A stretch of DNA of 64,000 nucleotides from contig CM082598.2 in NCBI GenBank assembly GCA_040954595.2, positions 4,278,001 to 4,342,000 on the forward strand, given 5' to 3'. Below the pieces are notes generated by a model, which saw nothing but the letters and a program-made list of their open reading frames with translations, did no database searches and had not been told where the DNA came from. Positions 23,101 through 34,400 of this stretch are shown in pieces (the first letter of the stretch is position 1; each line of letters opens with the position of its first letter). Made by a program: the position numbers and the translations under genes. Source of the stretch: Balanoglossus misakiensis (taxonomy: Eukaryota; Hemichordata).

Positions 23101-25636
23101 ATAAGTATATCAGTTTCTGGTTGATTTTGATTCCACTATTAAGAGCCCCAATAGCTGCCACTGGTAACATATTTAAAATCGATAAAATACATCAATGTTC
23201 TCTGTATCGACTCGACAGACATTTGCTTTAAAATGCAGAGTTGCTATCTTCTGACTTTTAAGTTTTATTATGTGAGAAATTGTGGGGGAATGTTTGAGGG
23301 GTATACGGATTCTTGGCTATGATGGAGACGGAGACTTCGAGTCCATTCAAACTAATTTATTACTATAGCTACAACACTAGTACGTTACAGCATAGTGGGT
23401 TATTACTCCAGTGAGAAAAGTGGAAAGACCGGATGCGCTCCAAGTCAATCCACAGCAAGTGCTTCAAGTCGTCTCTCAAAGCAAGTGCTAATGAAAGTAA
23501 TTAGTGATATGTTTATATAGCTTGTCTCGGCGGGAAAGTTTCTAATTACCAGATGTGTGATTGGCTATAAATGAGTCATACAGAGACTTGACGTCAGCTA
23601 GAATACATCTGACCAAGGTTACTGATATCAATGTCAAGATCTTTAGTAGACTGTTCTGTTTATACGAAACAATTCTAAACAGAAATTACTTGTACTGAAC
23701 TATTTTTTTCTTGGAGGAGCTGACTGAACTTAAGGCACTGTAATCTACGCGACTACCAGAAATATTGTTTTACTCACTCGCTGTTGGATAGGGTAGTGCT
23801 CCACCAGGTGCACCACGACCACCACCCGAGGGTGCCTGTCCTGGTTGGTAACCAGGTCGAGGAGGCGGTTGGGATTGGCCTGCTGAACGTGAATACACAG
23901 GTGAATTCTCCCCAAATATGGCACAGAGTACTTGAACTAGGCTCACCAGATCTGATGTTGGCTATTAAAAGAAAGAACGAAAGTCAATACTCCGTTTTTC
24001 AAGATCCGGAACGAGATTCTCGAACAGGGCGCGAGAACAGTTCAACACGAGGCTGAGATTTTCAGAACACTAAGCATCAAGACCTTTGTCACTTTTACTC
24101 TATCATTTTCTTTCCGATATACGGTCTTTACATTACACAAAAGAAAATAGTTAACCCTTTCATCACCACGGTTCAGTCCAACCCCATTGTTTCCAATGGT
24201 AAAGTTGGACCTCTAAAATGATAACTGGGGGTGAAAGGGATACGGTATACATTTGAATCCGAGATTCAGACCAGGCATACCAGAACCAAGAAAAAGAACT
24301 TACGTGTCTCCATTCATGCAAATAGGGCAGATAAATTCTACCATTGGCATCTACATGTTTTGAAGGTTTAACTAACATATCACTGGTAGGTTTGACAAAG
24401 GCCATCGGGGCATTGTAAGGGTGGGTGTCCATCAACCATATGCAGACTGGAATATTATACTGTGAGCCTGGCAAGTCAGATAGAAAAGGAAAGTGAAAGT
24501 GAAAGTCAACATGATACAGAACGAGGTGACCCCTATATTTTATTTGACCAATGAATGTGTATTTGCTGGACTGAGCTATGAGTAAAATTTCGTGAAAATG
24601 ACGATAGTAGAAGTTTGTTTTCTGGCGATTATCAATGTAATCCTATGGGGGGAAAAACGGGCGCTCAGTGTTTCCGGTTTATGTTCTGCGCATACATCCT
24701 TAACACTGTGATATGCGCTCCAGTTTTCGAGCCTTTACTGTCGCCGGACCGACACACAAAAAACAATTCCTCAAGACAGACTAGGGACACAATAATTTGT
24801 TGAAAGACGACACATACGTGTACAAACACAGATGATGACCTTACCTTTGTAATTAACTGGTATAGTTCCTTGTAAACTGATCAAGTCTTTCTTTGTGCCA
24901 TCATTGAATACTGAGGAGAAATCAACAAACACATACTGTAAAACACTTTATTTTCGCGAGATGAAATTTTCGCGATATCGAGAGAGGCCACTGTTTCGCG
25001 AGTATTAATTTTCACGTTCTCTTATTTCATTCACTGCATCGTTATCTTCAAAAAAATTACGCGACTTTTTATTTTCACGCTATTCTGGCTCTTTCGCGAA
25101 AATTTATTGCTCGCGAAAATAAAGTGTTTTACAGTATATGCTAATGATATGTGATAATAATAAAGTGCTAATTTTTTTAGTGGCCCTAGACACACTCTTC
25201 AAATAATTGTACACATGATGAGGGCATTGCAATGTTCATTTCAGTCTTAGAGGAAACAGTCTTACCATAAGCCTCTTTCTTTGGTCTGAGATCTCTGTAT
25301 ATTGTTAAGACATTGGAGCAGTCTCTCTGCGTCAGGTCCCTGTAGGAATACTACAACAGAAAACAAGGTAGAGTTAATAAAAACCAAATTGGCCAAGTCC
25401 ACATAAAGAAGATGTAGCTTGCTTTGTGTCAATATGGAAAACAAGGACATGATCACCTTGGGAACACTTAGAGGTGACAGTGTGCCTTTAATTTGGTGCA
25501 GAAATGGGAAGCACTGTTTTCTGCTTCAAAATGTAGTAAGTACATCAGAGACAGATGAATTAAGAATGTATTAAAATGAAAAATATTTTTCTACCTGACC
25601 AAGATGCTGGCGCAGATACGAATCGTGCTGAGACAT
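20098..25636 (-). CDS. TSG101: TSG101, ESCRT-I subunit, 11 exons, 437 aa
   Basis: Exons (minus): 25636-25595, 25350-25266, 24910-24845, 24467-24304, 23961-23778, 23079-22864, 22137-22007, 21680-21588, 21162-21029, 20514-20412, 20193-20098; 1314 nt in frame. TSG101 recognises ubiquitin and P(T/S)AP motifs on endosomes and passes cargo into multivesicular bodies. Residues ~2-145 form the UEV domain, with IYLPYLHEW placing the family's Tyr where an active E2 has Cys. A Pro/Gly/Tyr-rich linker follows (exons 5-6), then the coiled coil (exons 7-9) and the C-terminal steadiness box (exons 10-11, residues ~372-437). Human TSG101 is 390 aa; the extra length is in the linker. Intron 8 has a GC donor (GCAAGT). 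Intron 5 holds a solo LTR, and the stop codon sits at the edge of a MITE. RAB21 starts head-to-head 819 bp away. Confidence 0.96.
20688..20935. mobile_element. Pogo/Tigger-like non-autonomous element (family P5) with partial second copy
   Basis: AATCAAACCTGTATACAGTG at the left, GGGGTTTTACTGTACATG near 20863, then a second partial unit with GTGGCCACTAACACAGTTTG. Intron 9 of TSG101. Confidence 0.5.
21193..21500 (+). mobile_element. tRNA-derived SINE
   Basis: The head looks like a Met-type tRNA (A-box-like TAGTCCAGTGGTTAGAGC, anticodon loop CTCATAA). It lacks a proper 3' half and runs into a SINE body (TGGCAAGGCACTTTACTTCTC, ATGGGTACCTGG) and a LINE-like tail (TATGCGCTATATAAGAAATC). Located in TSG101 intron 8. 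Confidence 0.7.
21894..21984. mobile_element. Small palindromic MITE family P3
   Basis: CACCCTTTCACCCCCAATTC through AATGGATTTGGACCAAACCA; intron 7 of TSG101. Confidence 0.65.
22483..22841. mobile_element. Palindromic MITE, family P1, copy 4
   Basis: A complete element with TTAA at 22483-22486 and 22838-22841, in intron 6 of TSG101, ending only ~23 bp from exon 6. Confidence 0.85.
23281..23758 (+). mobile_element. Solo LTR with 5-bp target duplication
   Basis: 478 bp beginning TGTGGGGGAATG and ending GACTACCA (TG...CA), flanked by GAAAT at 23276-23280 and 23759-23763. TTTATATAG at ~23512 may be its TATA element. No internal retroelement sequence remains. It sits in TSG101 intron 5. Confidence 0.8.
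24151..24241. mobile_element. Small palindromic MITE family P3
   Basis: TTAACCCTTTCATCACCACG at the left and GGGGGTGAAAGGGATA at the right; intron 4 of TSG101. Confidence 0.7.
24934..25136. mobile_element. MITE family P2, copy 4
   Basis: Complete copy in intron 2 of TSG101, starting ~24 bp upstream of exon 3. Confidence 0.8.
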
Positions 25637-26455
25637 GGTTTTGAGAGTTTGACAACACTATGTTCAGATCCCCTGCACTTGTATGTGCAGTACAAACATC
25701 TAAGCTTGGAGCTATCGAACAGGCCACTTCACTTCAGAAGCTCCGGAAACGGATCCTGTTGTCTGTGTAGTTCAGACACCGACCACGTCAGTAGACTTTA
25801 CAATCTGGCTGAAATATTAACAGCTCCGATGTGTCGATGAGTCAGATACTCGTGCGTTACTGTTATGTTGTTAGCAGCGAAATTGAGTTGACTCAAATTA
25901 TGTTCATGTTTCTTGCATGACGTCGAAGTTCGGCATTCATCAAACGAATTCGCACAGGCCACTTATCTTTGCTGGGTATCTGACGATCGTACTGCCTCAC
26001 ATAAAGCGAAAGATGTTCCTCTTCGCGTATAATACAAGTTCCGGATAAAATTGTCAACCCAGGCAAGACTTTTCTGAGAACGGGTCATAGGTCAACTACC
26101 AAGTCTCGTCTGAAATCTCGTCAAGTTCATAATACTCCTAATTGCGTTTTAATCGCCAGAAGAGCGACATCGAATGACTTTTTGGAGTCAAATTCTTCAT
26201 TTAAAACATGACTGCTTCCTCATATGTTTTGTCTATTCGTCACTCGACATAAAAACTGAAAACTCATCCGCGAGATTTGGTTTATCACATGATGATGACG
26301 TCATTGCAGGAAGAAAACTTCGCCATTTTGTAGGAGTAATTGACCCGGAGCTCGTATCGAAATCCATCAAAATTGTAGCCGATATTTGTTGATTGCCCGG
26401 GATAGTGGGATCTATTTATTCTCTTCTGTATAGTGGTGAATGTAACAATATTCAC
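25637..26455. promoter_or_regulatory. Shared head-to-head promoter region of TSG101 (-) and RAB21 (+)
   Basis: 819 bp separate the two start codons. A perfect palindromic CRE/ATF site TGACGTCA lies at 26296-26303, a variant TGACGTCG at 25918-25925, and a YY1-like CGCCATTTTG at 26321-26330, close to where RAB21 transcription should begin. No coding exon was recognised between the genes. Bidirectional use is inferred from spacing and sites; 5' UTR introns of either gene could also lie here. Confidence 0.5.
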
Positions 26456-29400
26456 ATGGCTGCGACTGGATCGGGCAGCGCCAAGAGTTTTAATTTTAAG
26501 GTAGTTTTGCTCGGAGAAGGCTGTGTTGGGAAGACTTCCGTAGTGTTGCGTTACGTTGAAAACAAATTTAACGAAAAACATATATCGACGTTACAGGTAA
26601 GTGTGCGTCTGTGTACGTGGCAGTGTTTTTTGACGCATCACACAATTAATGCAACACCATCTCAGAATATCAGGAGGCTCGAAAATACAGTGTGACAACT
26701 GACAATTAATTATTATTATTTGACTCCATCGAACAGTTATGTGATAAATAATTCTCGAGGGTCTATGATGAAACGAGCAGTTAATTGCATGCATGACAGA
26801 TATCACCCCAGCTTTGATTGAATTATACGTCTTGCAGGCAAAGACTGCTTTGAGTTGCATCTGTAACTGTATGTCACACAGGCCTTCGACTTTTGGCACT
26901 GAAATGGAATTCAGCGGACAAACCCATGAACCATAATTGATTTACTAAACAATGTGTACATTTCAATTGAAAGCAAATGGACATTGAACGTGTGAGTTAC
27001 GTGTCAGGACATTTTGTCAGTTTAACTTCGATGATTAATTTGGCCAGGTGCCATAATGTGACAAATATTTATGATGCAAATACGTGACTGGCATTAAGCA
27101 CAGGCTTGTATGCACTGGGTCCTTACAGCATGCTTCAGACATTATTGAGTGTCCTAAGTCAATTTAGGCCACACAGTGAAAAACAGTTATATGCAAATAG
27201 GTTGACATCTATGGGGGTGTGTTCAAATTTGGGTCAAGATAAGTGACTGGTATCTTTGTTTATCACAATATAATTAATGTGACTTGTGAATATTGGACTA
27301 TATGACATTGGCAGGGCACAACAGTAATACTTGGGGAGGTTGTAAATTCAACAATTGTAATACCCGTTTTGTTTTGTTTTTCAACTCTATGCAGGCATCA
27401 TTCCTAACAAAGAAACTGAACATAGGAGGCAGAAGAGTAAATATAGCAATATGGGTAGGTACAACTTGCGTGTAATCTGACAGTGCCAGGTATTGGTGAG
27501 ATCCTGTGTGGATGAAAGAGACCCGTCCAGATGACATCATAGGTCACCAGGGGGTCAGGGTGCAAAGGTTAAAAAGTGCCTATACTGAACTGTGTTAAAG
27601 GATGATGCTATCAGAATAGTCTACAGGGGGAATCAATGACAGTCCGAGATAAAGACAGAAATAATCAGTCTGTTCACTGTAAATGGTTGGAATATGATAC
27701 AGACTACCGGTACATCGGTGTGGTTGATGACAGTCAAATGAGACCACAGAACAATTACCATGGTACTACCATGGTACTATCCTTATCAAGAACCCTTATA
27801 ATTGAAAAACTTGATATGTCAATGTGATCACGCGTTTACATCACTGGAATGTACATGTACATTATGTATATTAAGAGTTTGTATACAATTTCAGGATACA
27901 GCCGGACAAGAGAGATTCCACGCACTCGGACCTATCTACTACAGAGATAGCAATGGTGCCATTCTAGTTTATGATATCACAGATGAAGATTCATTTCAAA
28001 AGGTGAGTATACAGTGAATTTCATTTATCATGACACCAGGCACTAATTGGACCCCAGATGTGATTTTAGATGTGCCATAAGGCACATAGTAAATAATATG
28101 AACGTACACACTTAGTACTATTTGTACACTAAATGGATAGTACAAATTGACCAACAAAACACTGATTAATCTAATTCTTCTTTTTTCACAGGTTAAAAAT
28201 TGGGTTAAAGAATTAAAAAAAATGCTAGGAAATGATATATGTTTATGTATAGCAGGTGAGTCTATTTGAATTTCACTCATTTGTGACATATTTTGCTCAG
28301 TCTATATTTACCACAGTAACCCAAATTTGTCAAGAAAGAATCATCTGAAATTGTGTCGAGCAAAATATAAAAAAAAGTTCAACATTTTCAGACTTTGCTG
28401 GGTCTTGGTATTAGACATACAAGTATTCCCTGTGGGGAGGTGTTCCAATAACAAGTACGACTCACAACTCTCTTTCCTCTGCAGGCAACAAAATAGACTT
28501 AGAAAAAGAAAGGCATGTGCCGGTTGCAGAAGCAGAGGCGTAAGTAGAAATACAAGTATTCAGGATGGTATCAGCAGGGGGGATATTTCCCCCTTTGCCA
28601 GAATATTTGAGGGGGATTCTACTCCGGCAAGGGGGGACTGTACTATCTTAAACATGTGAATGACATCATTTTGAGGGGCACTGGTTCCCCCTTGACAAAT
28701 TGCTAGGGGGTGCCAATATGTCAATAGGGATGAATCCCCCATCCCCCCCCCCCCCCTCCCCCCTGTGAATCTCACAGACACTGTGTTCACTGCATATGGG
28801 GATTGATACAATGAAGACAGTTTTTTGTCAGCAACCTTTTCAGGAGAAAGACGACAATGTTTTATTCTGCATCTACACTTTTATTGTTTCTCATTGCCCA
28901 TCCCGACCCCAAATAACCTGTGAACTTTGACCCTTGTATCAGTGAGACATGTAGAGGTAACCCTATGGTGATCTCCCAACAGGTATGCTGCGTCAGTGGG
29001 AGCCAAACATTTTCACACGACTGCAAAACTAAACAAAGGAATTGAAGAAATGTTCCTGGACCTTAGCAAACGTAAGTTAAAACACAGTCAAATACATTCG
29101 TTAGTGCCCACCCTATATAGTGGCAACTTTGTTACAGTCCCTGTGCAATTTACATGTGCATAAGTTAACCTGTCTATAATGGTCTCCTGTCTATAAAGAC
29201 CAGTCTAGGAAAGTTCCTTGACTGGCCACTATAGACAGGTATTACAACTGACAATTGGACATGATCTCAGATTACAGGAAAAAAAATAAAATGGCTATAC
29301 ATTATGGGAAAACGAAACAGAAAAAAAATGTAACGTTGCTGGATTTTAAAGCAAGACTTTGTCAGTCATGACAGGAGAATCTGAACTCACCAGTTGCTGT

Positions 29401-29556
29401 TTTCGATGTACTCTGTTTTCAGGAATGATTGAAAGGCAATCAGACGAATCCAGAATTACAACCTCGGCACGGACACCACGCAAGACAGTCACGATAGTCG
29501 ACGACGAACCACAACAAAGCGGGGGAGGGGGATGCTGTGGGGGTGGGTCGTCCTGA
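26456..29556 (+). CDS. RAB21: RAB21 small GTPase, 7 exons, 216 aa
   Basis: Exons: 26456-26596, 27395-27454, 27895-28002, 28192-28255, 28485-28539, 28983-29071, 29423-29556; 651 nt in frame. RAB21 is an early-endosome GTPase that controls integrin and clathrin-independent cargo traffic. Visible motifs: P-loop GEGCVGKTS (20-28), DTAGQERF from residue 68 (the W-D-T-A-G-Q junction crosses intron 2), NKID (126-129), and TTAK for the G5 loop. The stretches [13 protein letters not shown] and [14 protein letters not shown] are characteristic of RAB21 rather than RAB5 or RAB22. The C-terminus is Gly-rich with a double Cys at 210-211 followed by GGGSS, suitable for dual geranylgeranylation. Human RAB21 is 225 aa, so the length fits. 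Exon 5 ends with GC before GTAAGT, phase 2. Confidence 0.96.
29079..29240. mobile_element. Pogo/Tigger-like non-autonomous element (family P5)
   Basis: It shares the CTGTCTATAA and GGCCACTATAGACAGGT blocks with the 20688 copy, in reverse orientation; RAB21 intron 6. Confidence 0.5.
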
Positions 29557-31483
29557 TTCCGCAAAATGCATTATCCGACATGTACAGCAACAAATTTACA
29601 AGTATACATACACTGTGAAATAGTCCCACCCCCCAGTACGTAATTGTGTGCAAGACATCTCGACCTGCATCCTTTGCTTCTTAGAAGGTCGCAGCGACCT
29701 TCATTCAACAAGGTCATGTTTTTGTTTTTTTTCCGTGTTTAACTGGTGTGAACAAGAACTTGCCATTTATCTTCAACCCAGACCTCCACATGATACAAAT
29801 AGCCCGTCGTCGTGTTACTTTTCAAACGTGCCTTTCTGGCTTGCAAGGGCTGACGAGTTTGTGATTTCACCTTTTGCAGTAGACATGTACAATTCAGTCG
29901 AATCAATACCCATCATCTTTCATTTATCAGTATACCTTCTTATAACATGTACATTGGCCAATAGGTATGCACACTCAAGTAGAAACGGTCACTGCTATCT
30001 GTAAACTTTTTATTTGTTATTAGAATTAGCCACAGGAGTAAAAATATTAAAGGTATCTTTTAAGAGGCAATTGTGCATGTGTGCTTTCCTTGTATAACTC
30101 CCACCCAAAAGTGAATTTTTTTGGTTAAAAATTTTAAATGAACGACTCATATTGTGTCAAATTTGAATTTCAAAATGGCCGCCAATCTAATGTGTTAACT
30201 GTATGGAGAAAAATTAAAGTGGTAATTTTCATGAAAACACGGTGGTGAATGAATTATTTTCTTCTTTGTTTCCAAAAAGACTTCTCATAAACCTTAATAT
30301 TGCTAAGAATTAAAAGGTTTGGATGACTATTATTTTTCTTAAAGCAAGTAAAAAAACCAAGAAAATTATTCCAAAGGTGGCATTTGCACTTTTGTCAAGG
30401 ATAGGTACAGTTCACAGTTAGTCACGTGGGAATTGAAATGTATATACACGACGATTGCGTCTATGACATAGGGGATCATTGTGTGGTACAGTTGAATGTA
30501 AAGTCGGTTCTTTTGATGTCAACTTATTTGGCTTCTCTTTGTGTGTGTCATGAAAGACTACAAAAATTTGGGTCAATTCAACCGGCTTCATCAAATATTA
30601 CACTATGAATTTAGATCTTAGCATGGCACCAATTATTTCCCATGGGCAAACCATAGCATACATTGTATATCAACTATACAAATTTGCAAAAAAAGAGAGA
30701 AAAATAATCCCAAACATTCTAGATCTGAATTGTTTTTGGGGTGCATCATCTTCCCTCACAAATATAATTCACTCGATAACGTCGATCGGTACACTGAAAA
30801 ATTTGGGTTCAGAGACAAAAAAATTTTCTAGTCGAAAAATCCTGCAGTTTGTAGATGTAATCAACGAGGTGGTACAGCCATGGTCAGACTGTACACTCTT
30901 AGCAGAAGTCTCGCTTAGGCTTGATCCTGCTATCAACATTTCAAGGGTTACCGCACTTTGATTATTGGAAATTATAGTGTTGATAAGTCCTGTAGTCTAA
31001 CGTGAAAGATCGTGCATGATCACCCTATTTATTGGATACATCAGTGTCGATTGATAGTCTGTATGCGCTGATGATTATCCTATTAGGACTTCCCCTCTTG
31101 TGTTGCCTCCTTCTATCTCTTTCAAAATCAAAAGTGCCCGGCGGGCACTATTCACTATTGAATTCCATCGTTCAGTATAAGTGGGTCTTTCCTTTTGATC
31201 TTGTTGTCTCTCAGAGTTGGATAATCATCATTACTCCGTGGGGAGTGCGATTCTGTGTCTTCCTTTCACGGACTTAACTTTGTTGTGTGTGTTTTGTGGA
31301 ATGACTGTGCTGGGCTTATTTACATGTATTACATAATTCATACATGCCATTCATCAGACATTGGGAAATATAACGATATATATATAATTTCATGCAGATC
31401 ATATTTCAATTTGGCAATAATCGTTAAATGTGTAAGTTTCTAACTCTCTAGTTCACAACAAGTCTTGATAGAAAACATTGAAC
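29557..31483. other. RAB21 3' UTR and intergenic region
   Basis: No exon, RNA gene or clear repeat found. The longest open frame (30605-30961, + strand) shows no family resemblance and no splice signals. Confidence 0.5.
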
Positions 31484-34400
31484 ATGTATTACCAGGCAAG
31501 TCTTGTCTTTGTATTGCTATATCGTGTTTATATTGCTATGTCGGTACAAGGTAAGTATAAAAAAGAAGCATGGACTAAAATCTACCCTTAGACGGTGCTT
31601 TTGTCATTTTGTGATATTTCTGTGTCCTTTATCCTTTGCAATATATCGAGAGAGGCCACTGTTATGCGAGTATTAATTTTCGCGTTCTCGTACTGCATCG
31701 TTATCTCCAAAAAAATACTATTGTACGCTTATTTGTCGCATTTGTAGCAAGATTCTTGGCCACAAACCAATGATTTATAGATTATTTTTTTTTAAATATT
31801 TTTACTTCTAGGTTTACGAAGCTCTAAAAAGTTTAGGGTTGGTGGGTTAAAATTAGGGTAGGTTGGAAATTTGGAACAGCACCTATTTTTTTTATTTGGC
31901 CTTAGAAGTTACTTTCCATCCACAATGCAAACTCTCAATATTGCATTCCAACCTCATACTTCTGTTATATTCCATTTCTTTTTTTGTCAGAATGCGGTGA
32001 GCCACACTTCCTGAGAAATGGCGAGGCGGTTCGAATTCGTTCTCCAAACTATCCACGTAATTACGGCCTAAATCTTAGGTGTACGTGGACTATGAACAAT
32101 ACCGACGGTGGAGTCATAAAGGTCTGCTTCAGGGATTTCAAGATAGCCGCGGCAACTGACTTCCTAACATTCGGAGACGGAATTGAAATTAATGACGAAC
32201 AAGCAAAACAATATAGGTACTATATGAAGATCCCCAGTATCTTTGTATCGTCAGGAAATTTCGCATGGATATATTTATCCACAAGTTCAAGGCATAGTAA
32301 ACGAGGATTTCATGCGATTGCAACTGCATTGGAAAGTGAGTATTAAGTGTTTCATTTCAATTATCACCCAATCCCAAAGGGATCTTGATCTCCCAACCCA
32401 AATAACGACAGTGATGATGGCGATTAGATATTAAATAAGAAATTTTACCACTCTCGATGTTTGCTGGGTGCAATGTTGGCGATTGACACAAACATTTGTT
32501 CATAAACTGCTTCACCCCTCCATAAAGTTTAACCTTATTGAATCATTCTTCCTGAACCCTAACCTTAACCACGGTCGACTCTAGACCTTACCAAAACCCC
32601 AATCAGCAACAACATTGTCAACAACAACAACAACAACAACAATAACAGTATTATTGTTCAGATATGCCCAGGGCACTATACACGCTGTTATAATTTCGCA
32701 CCGTCGTTTCTATACATTTCTACACAATACACTTTTCTACTTTGTCACAAGGATACTAATCATTATATTTTAATATTTTATGTTAGTCCCCGTTTTTTAA
32801 GGGTTTTGTCTGTTTGTCTGTTTTTTATGGAATGCTATTGGTATTGGTAAAATACTTGTATATACCTGAAATAAAGTTAATAATATAGAAATAATGGCCG
32901 ACGCCCTGACCATTAACAAACGTTAATGGTCAGGGCGGAGTCGGTTATTTCCATAATATTACCAACGAACTCAAGAAAACCGTCAAAATTTACGAAAATG
33001 TCCCACGCGAAAGACTAAGGGCCCCGGAACTTGTGTTACGCAAAATGTTGTATTCACTGAACAGTTTGCTAGTATTACTATTCAGATTTACGGGCATGTA
33101 AACAAACCATTACTGAGTATTTGTGGTCAGTGACGTAGTGAGTTCATCTCGACCAATTAAAATGCGACTCACAGGCCATGGTAATATAATAATAATTTGC
33201 ATCGTATTTATTATGTAGATTCTGCAAGCCCTGAGGTCCATTGTGGAACTACGTCAGGTGTAAGTATTAAAAGCAAACACGTGACAGCTGAAAGGAATCT
33301 ATTTTAGAACTGAAATATTATTATAATTAGAACATTCGCGGAACACTGCGTCTCACGTGACTTGGCAAAAAGACACGTCACGAAGATAGACGCGGATAAA
33401 GGCCGACCGCCATTTTGTAATGTGTTAGTTTTTTGACACTTTCCCGGAAGTGGGCTAATGCGCATACCAGCCAAATGCGCATGTCTGTTGTAAAACTTAC
33501 GTACATTTGTGTCAGTAGTTGTATCGATTTTAGCTTCACTTCCATCATAAACTGTTGGTTTTTTAAAAATATGTATATTCGGGAAGAGTAAAAATGAATG
33601 TCAAGAAACGCGACAGATTGAATGTAGCCCGGAAGTTATAGAACGTTCATTTATTCTAAATATGGCGGTTTGTGTTTACCTGCCTCTTTGGTGTTTGTCA
33701 CCGAGGCAGGGTACCAGCCAAAATTAGAACACAGCTATGACTGGACACAATGACCCCGTAATACCTACAAATCAAACTGAATTTTTTACAGAAAATGTGA
33801 AAAGAAAATGGAAACGAACTAACTACATGTAATGTTTTTGTTTGTGTCATTTCTGAACTCTGATAGGTGCTTCAAAACTTTTCTCAACCATCTGTCATGA
33901 TCAAGGGACTAAATGAGGAAACCCCGCCTTTAAGTGTAACTCTAGAAATAACCAAAGGTTAGCGATTATACATTTCTGAGAAAAATAGACATTCTGGTTT
34001 GCGATGTCCAGATGCTAGAAACTTTGCAATTAAAATATATATGAACATAATGTCCAGACGCTGGACACTTTGCAATTAACATATATATGAACATAATGTC
34101 CAGACGCTAGAAACTTTGCAATTAACATATATATGAACATAATGTCCAGATGCTGGACACTTTGCAATTAACATATATATGAACATAATGTCCAGACGCT
34201 AGAAACTTTGCAATTAACATATATATGAACATAATGTCCAGACGCTGGACACTTTGCAATTAACATATATATGAACATAATGTCCAGACGCTAGAAACTT
34301 TGCAATTAACATATAAATGAACATAATGTCCAGATGCTGGACACTTTGCAATTAACATATATATGAACATAATGTCCAGACGCTAGAAACTTTGCAATTA

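Noticed and set aside
30605-30961. 118-residue open frame after RAB21
   Set aside because: No family resemblance, no signal peptide and no splice partners.
33219-33257. Shorter exon 3 of copy A ending at CAG
   Set aside because: It gives phase 1, which brings a stop codon in exon 4; the donor two bases later (GTAAGT) keeps the frame.
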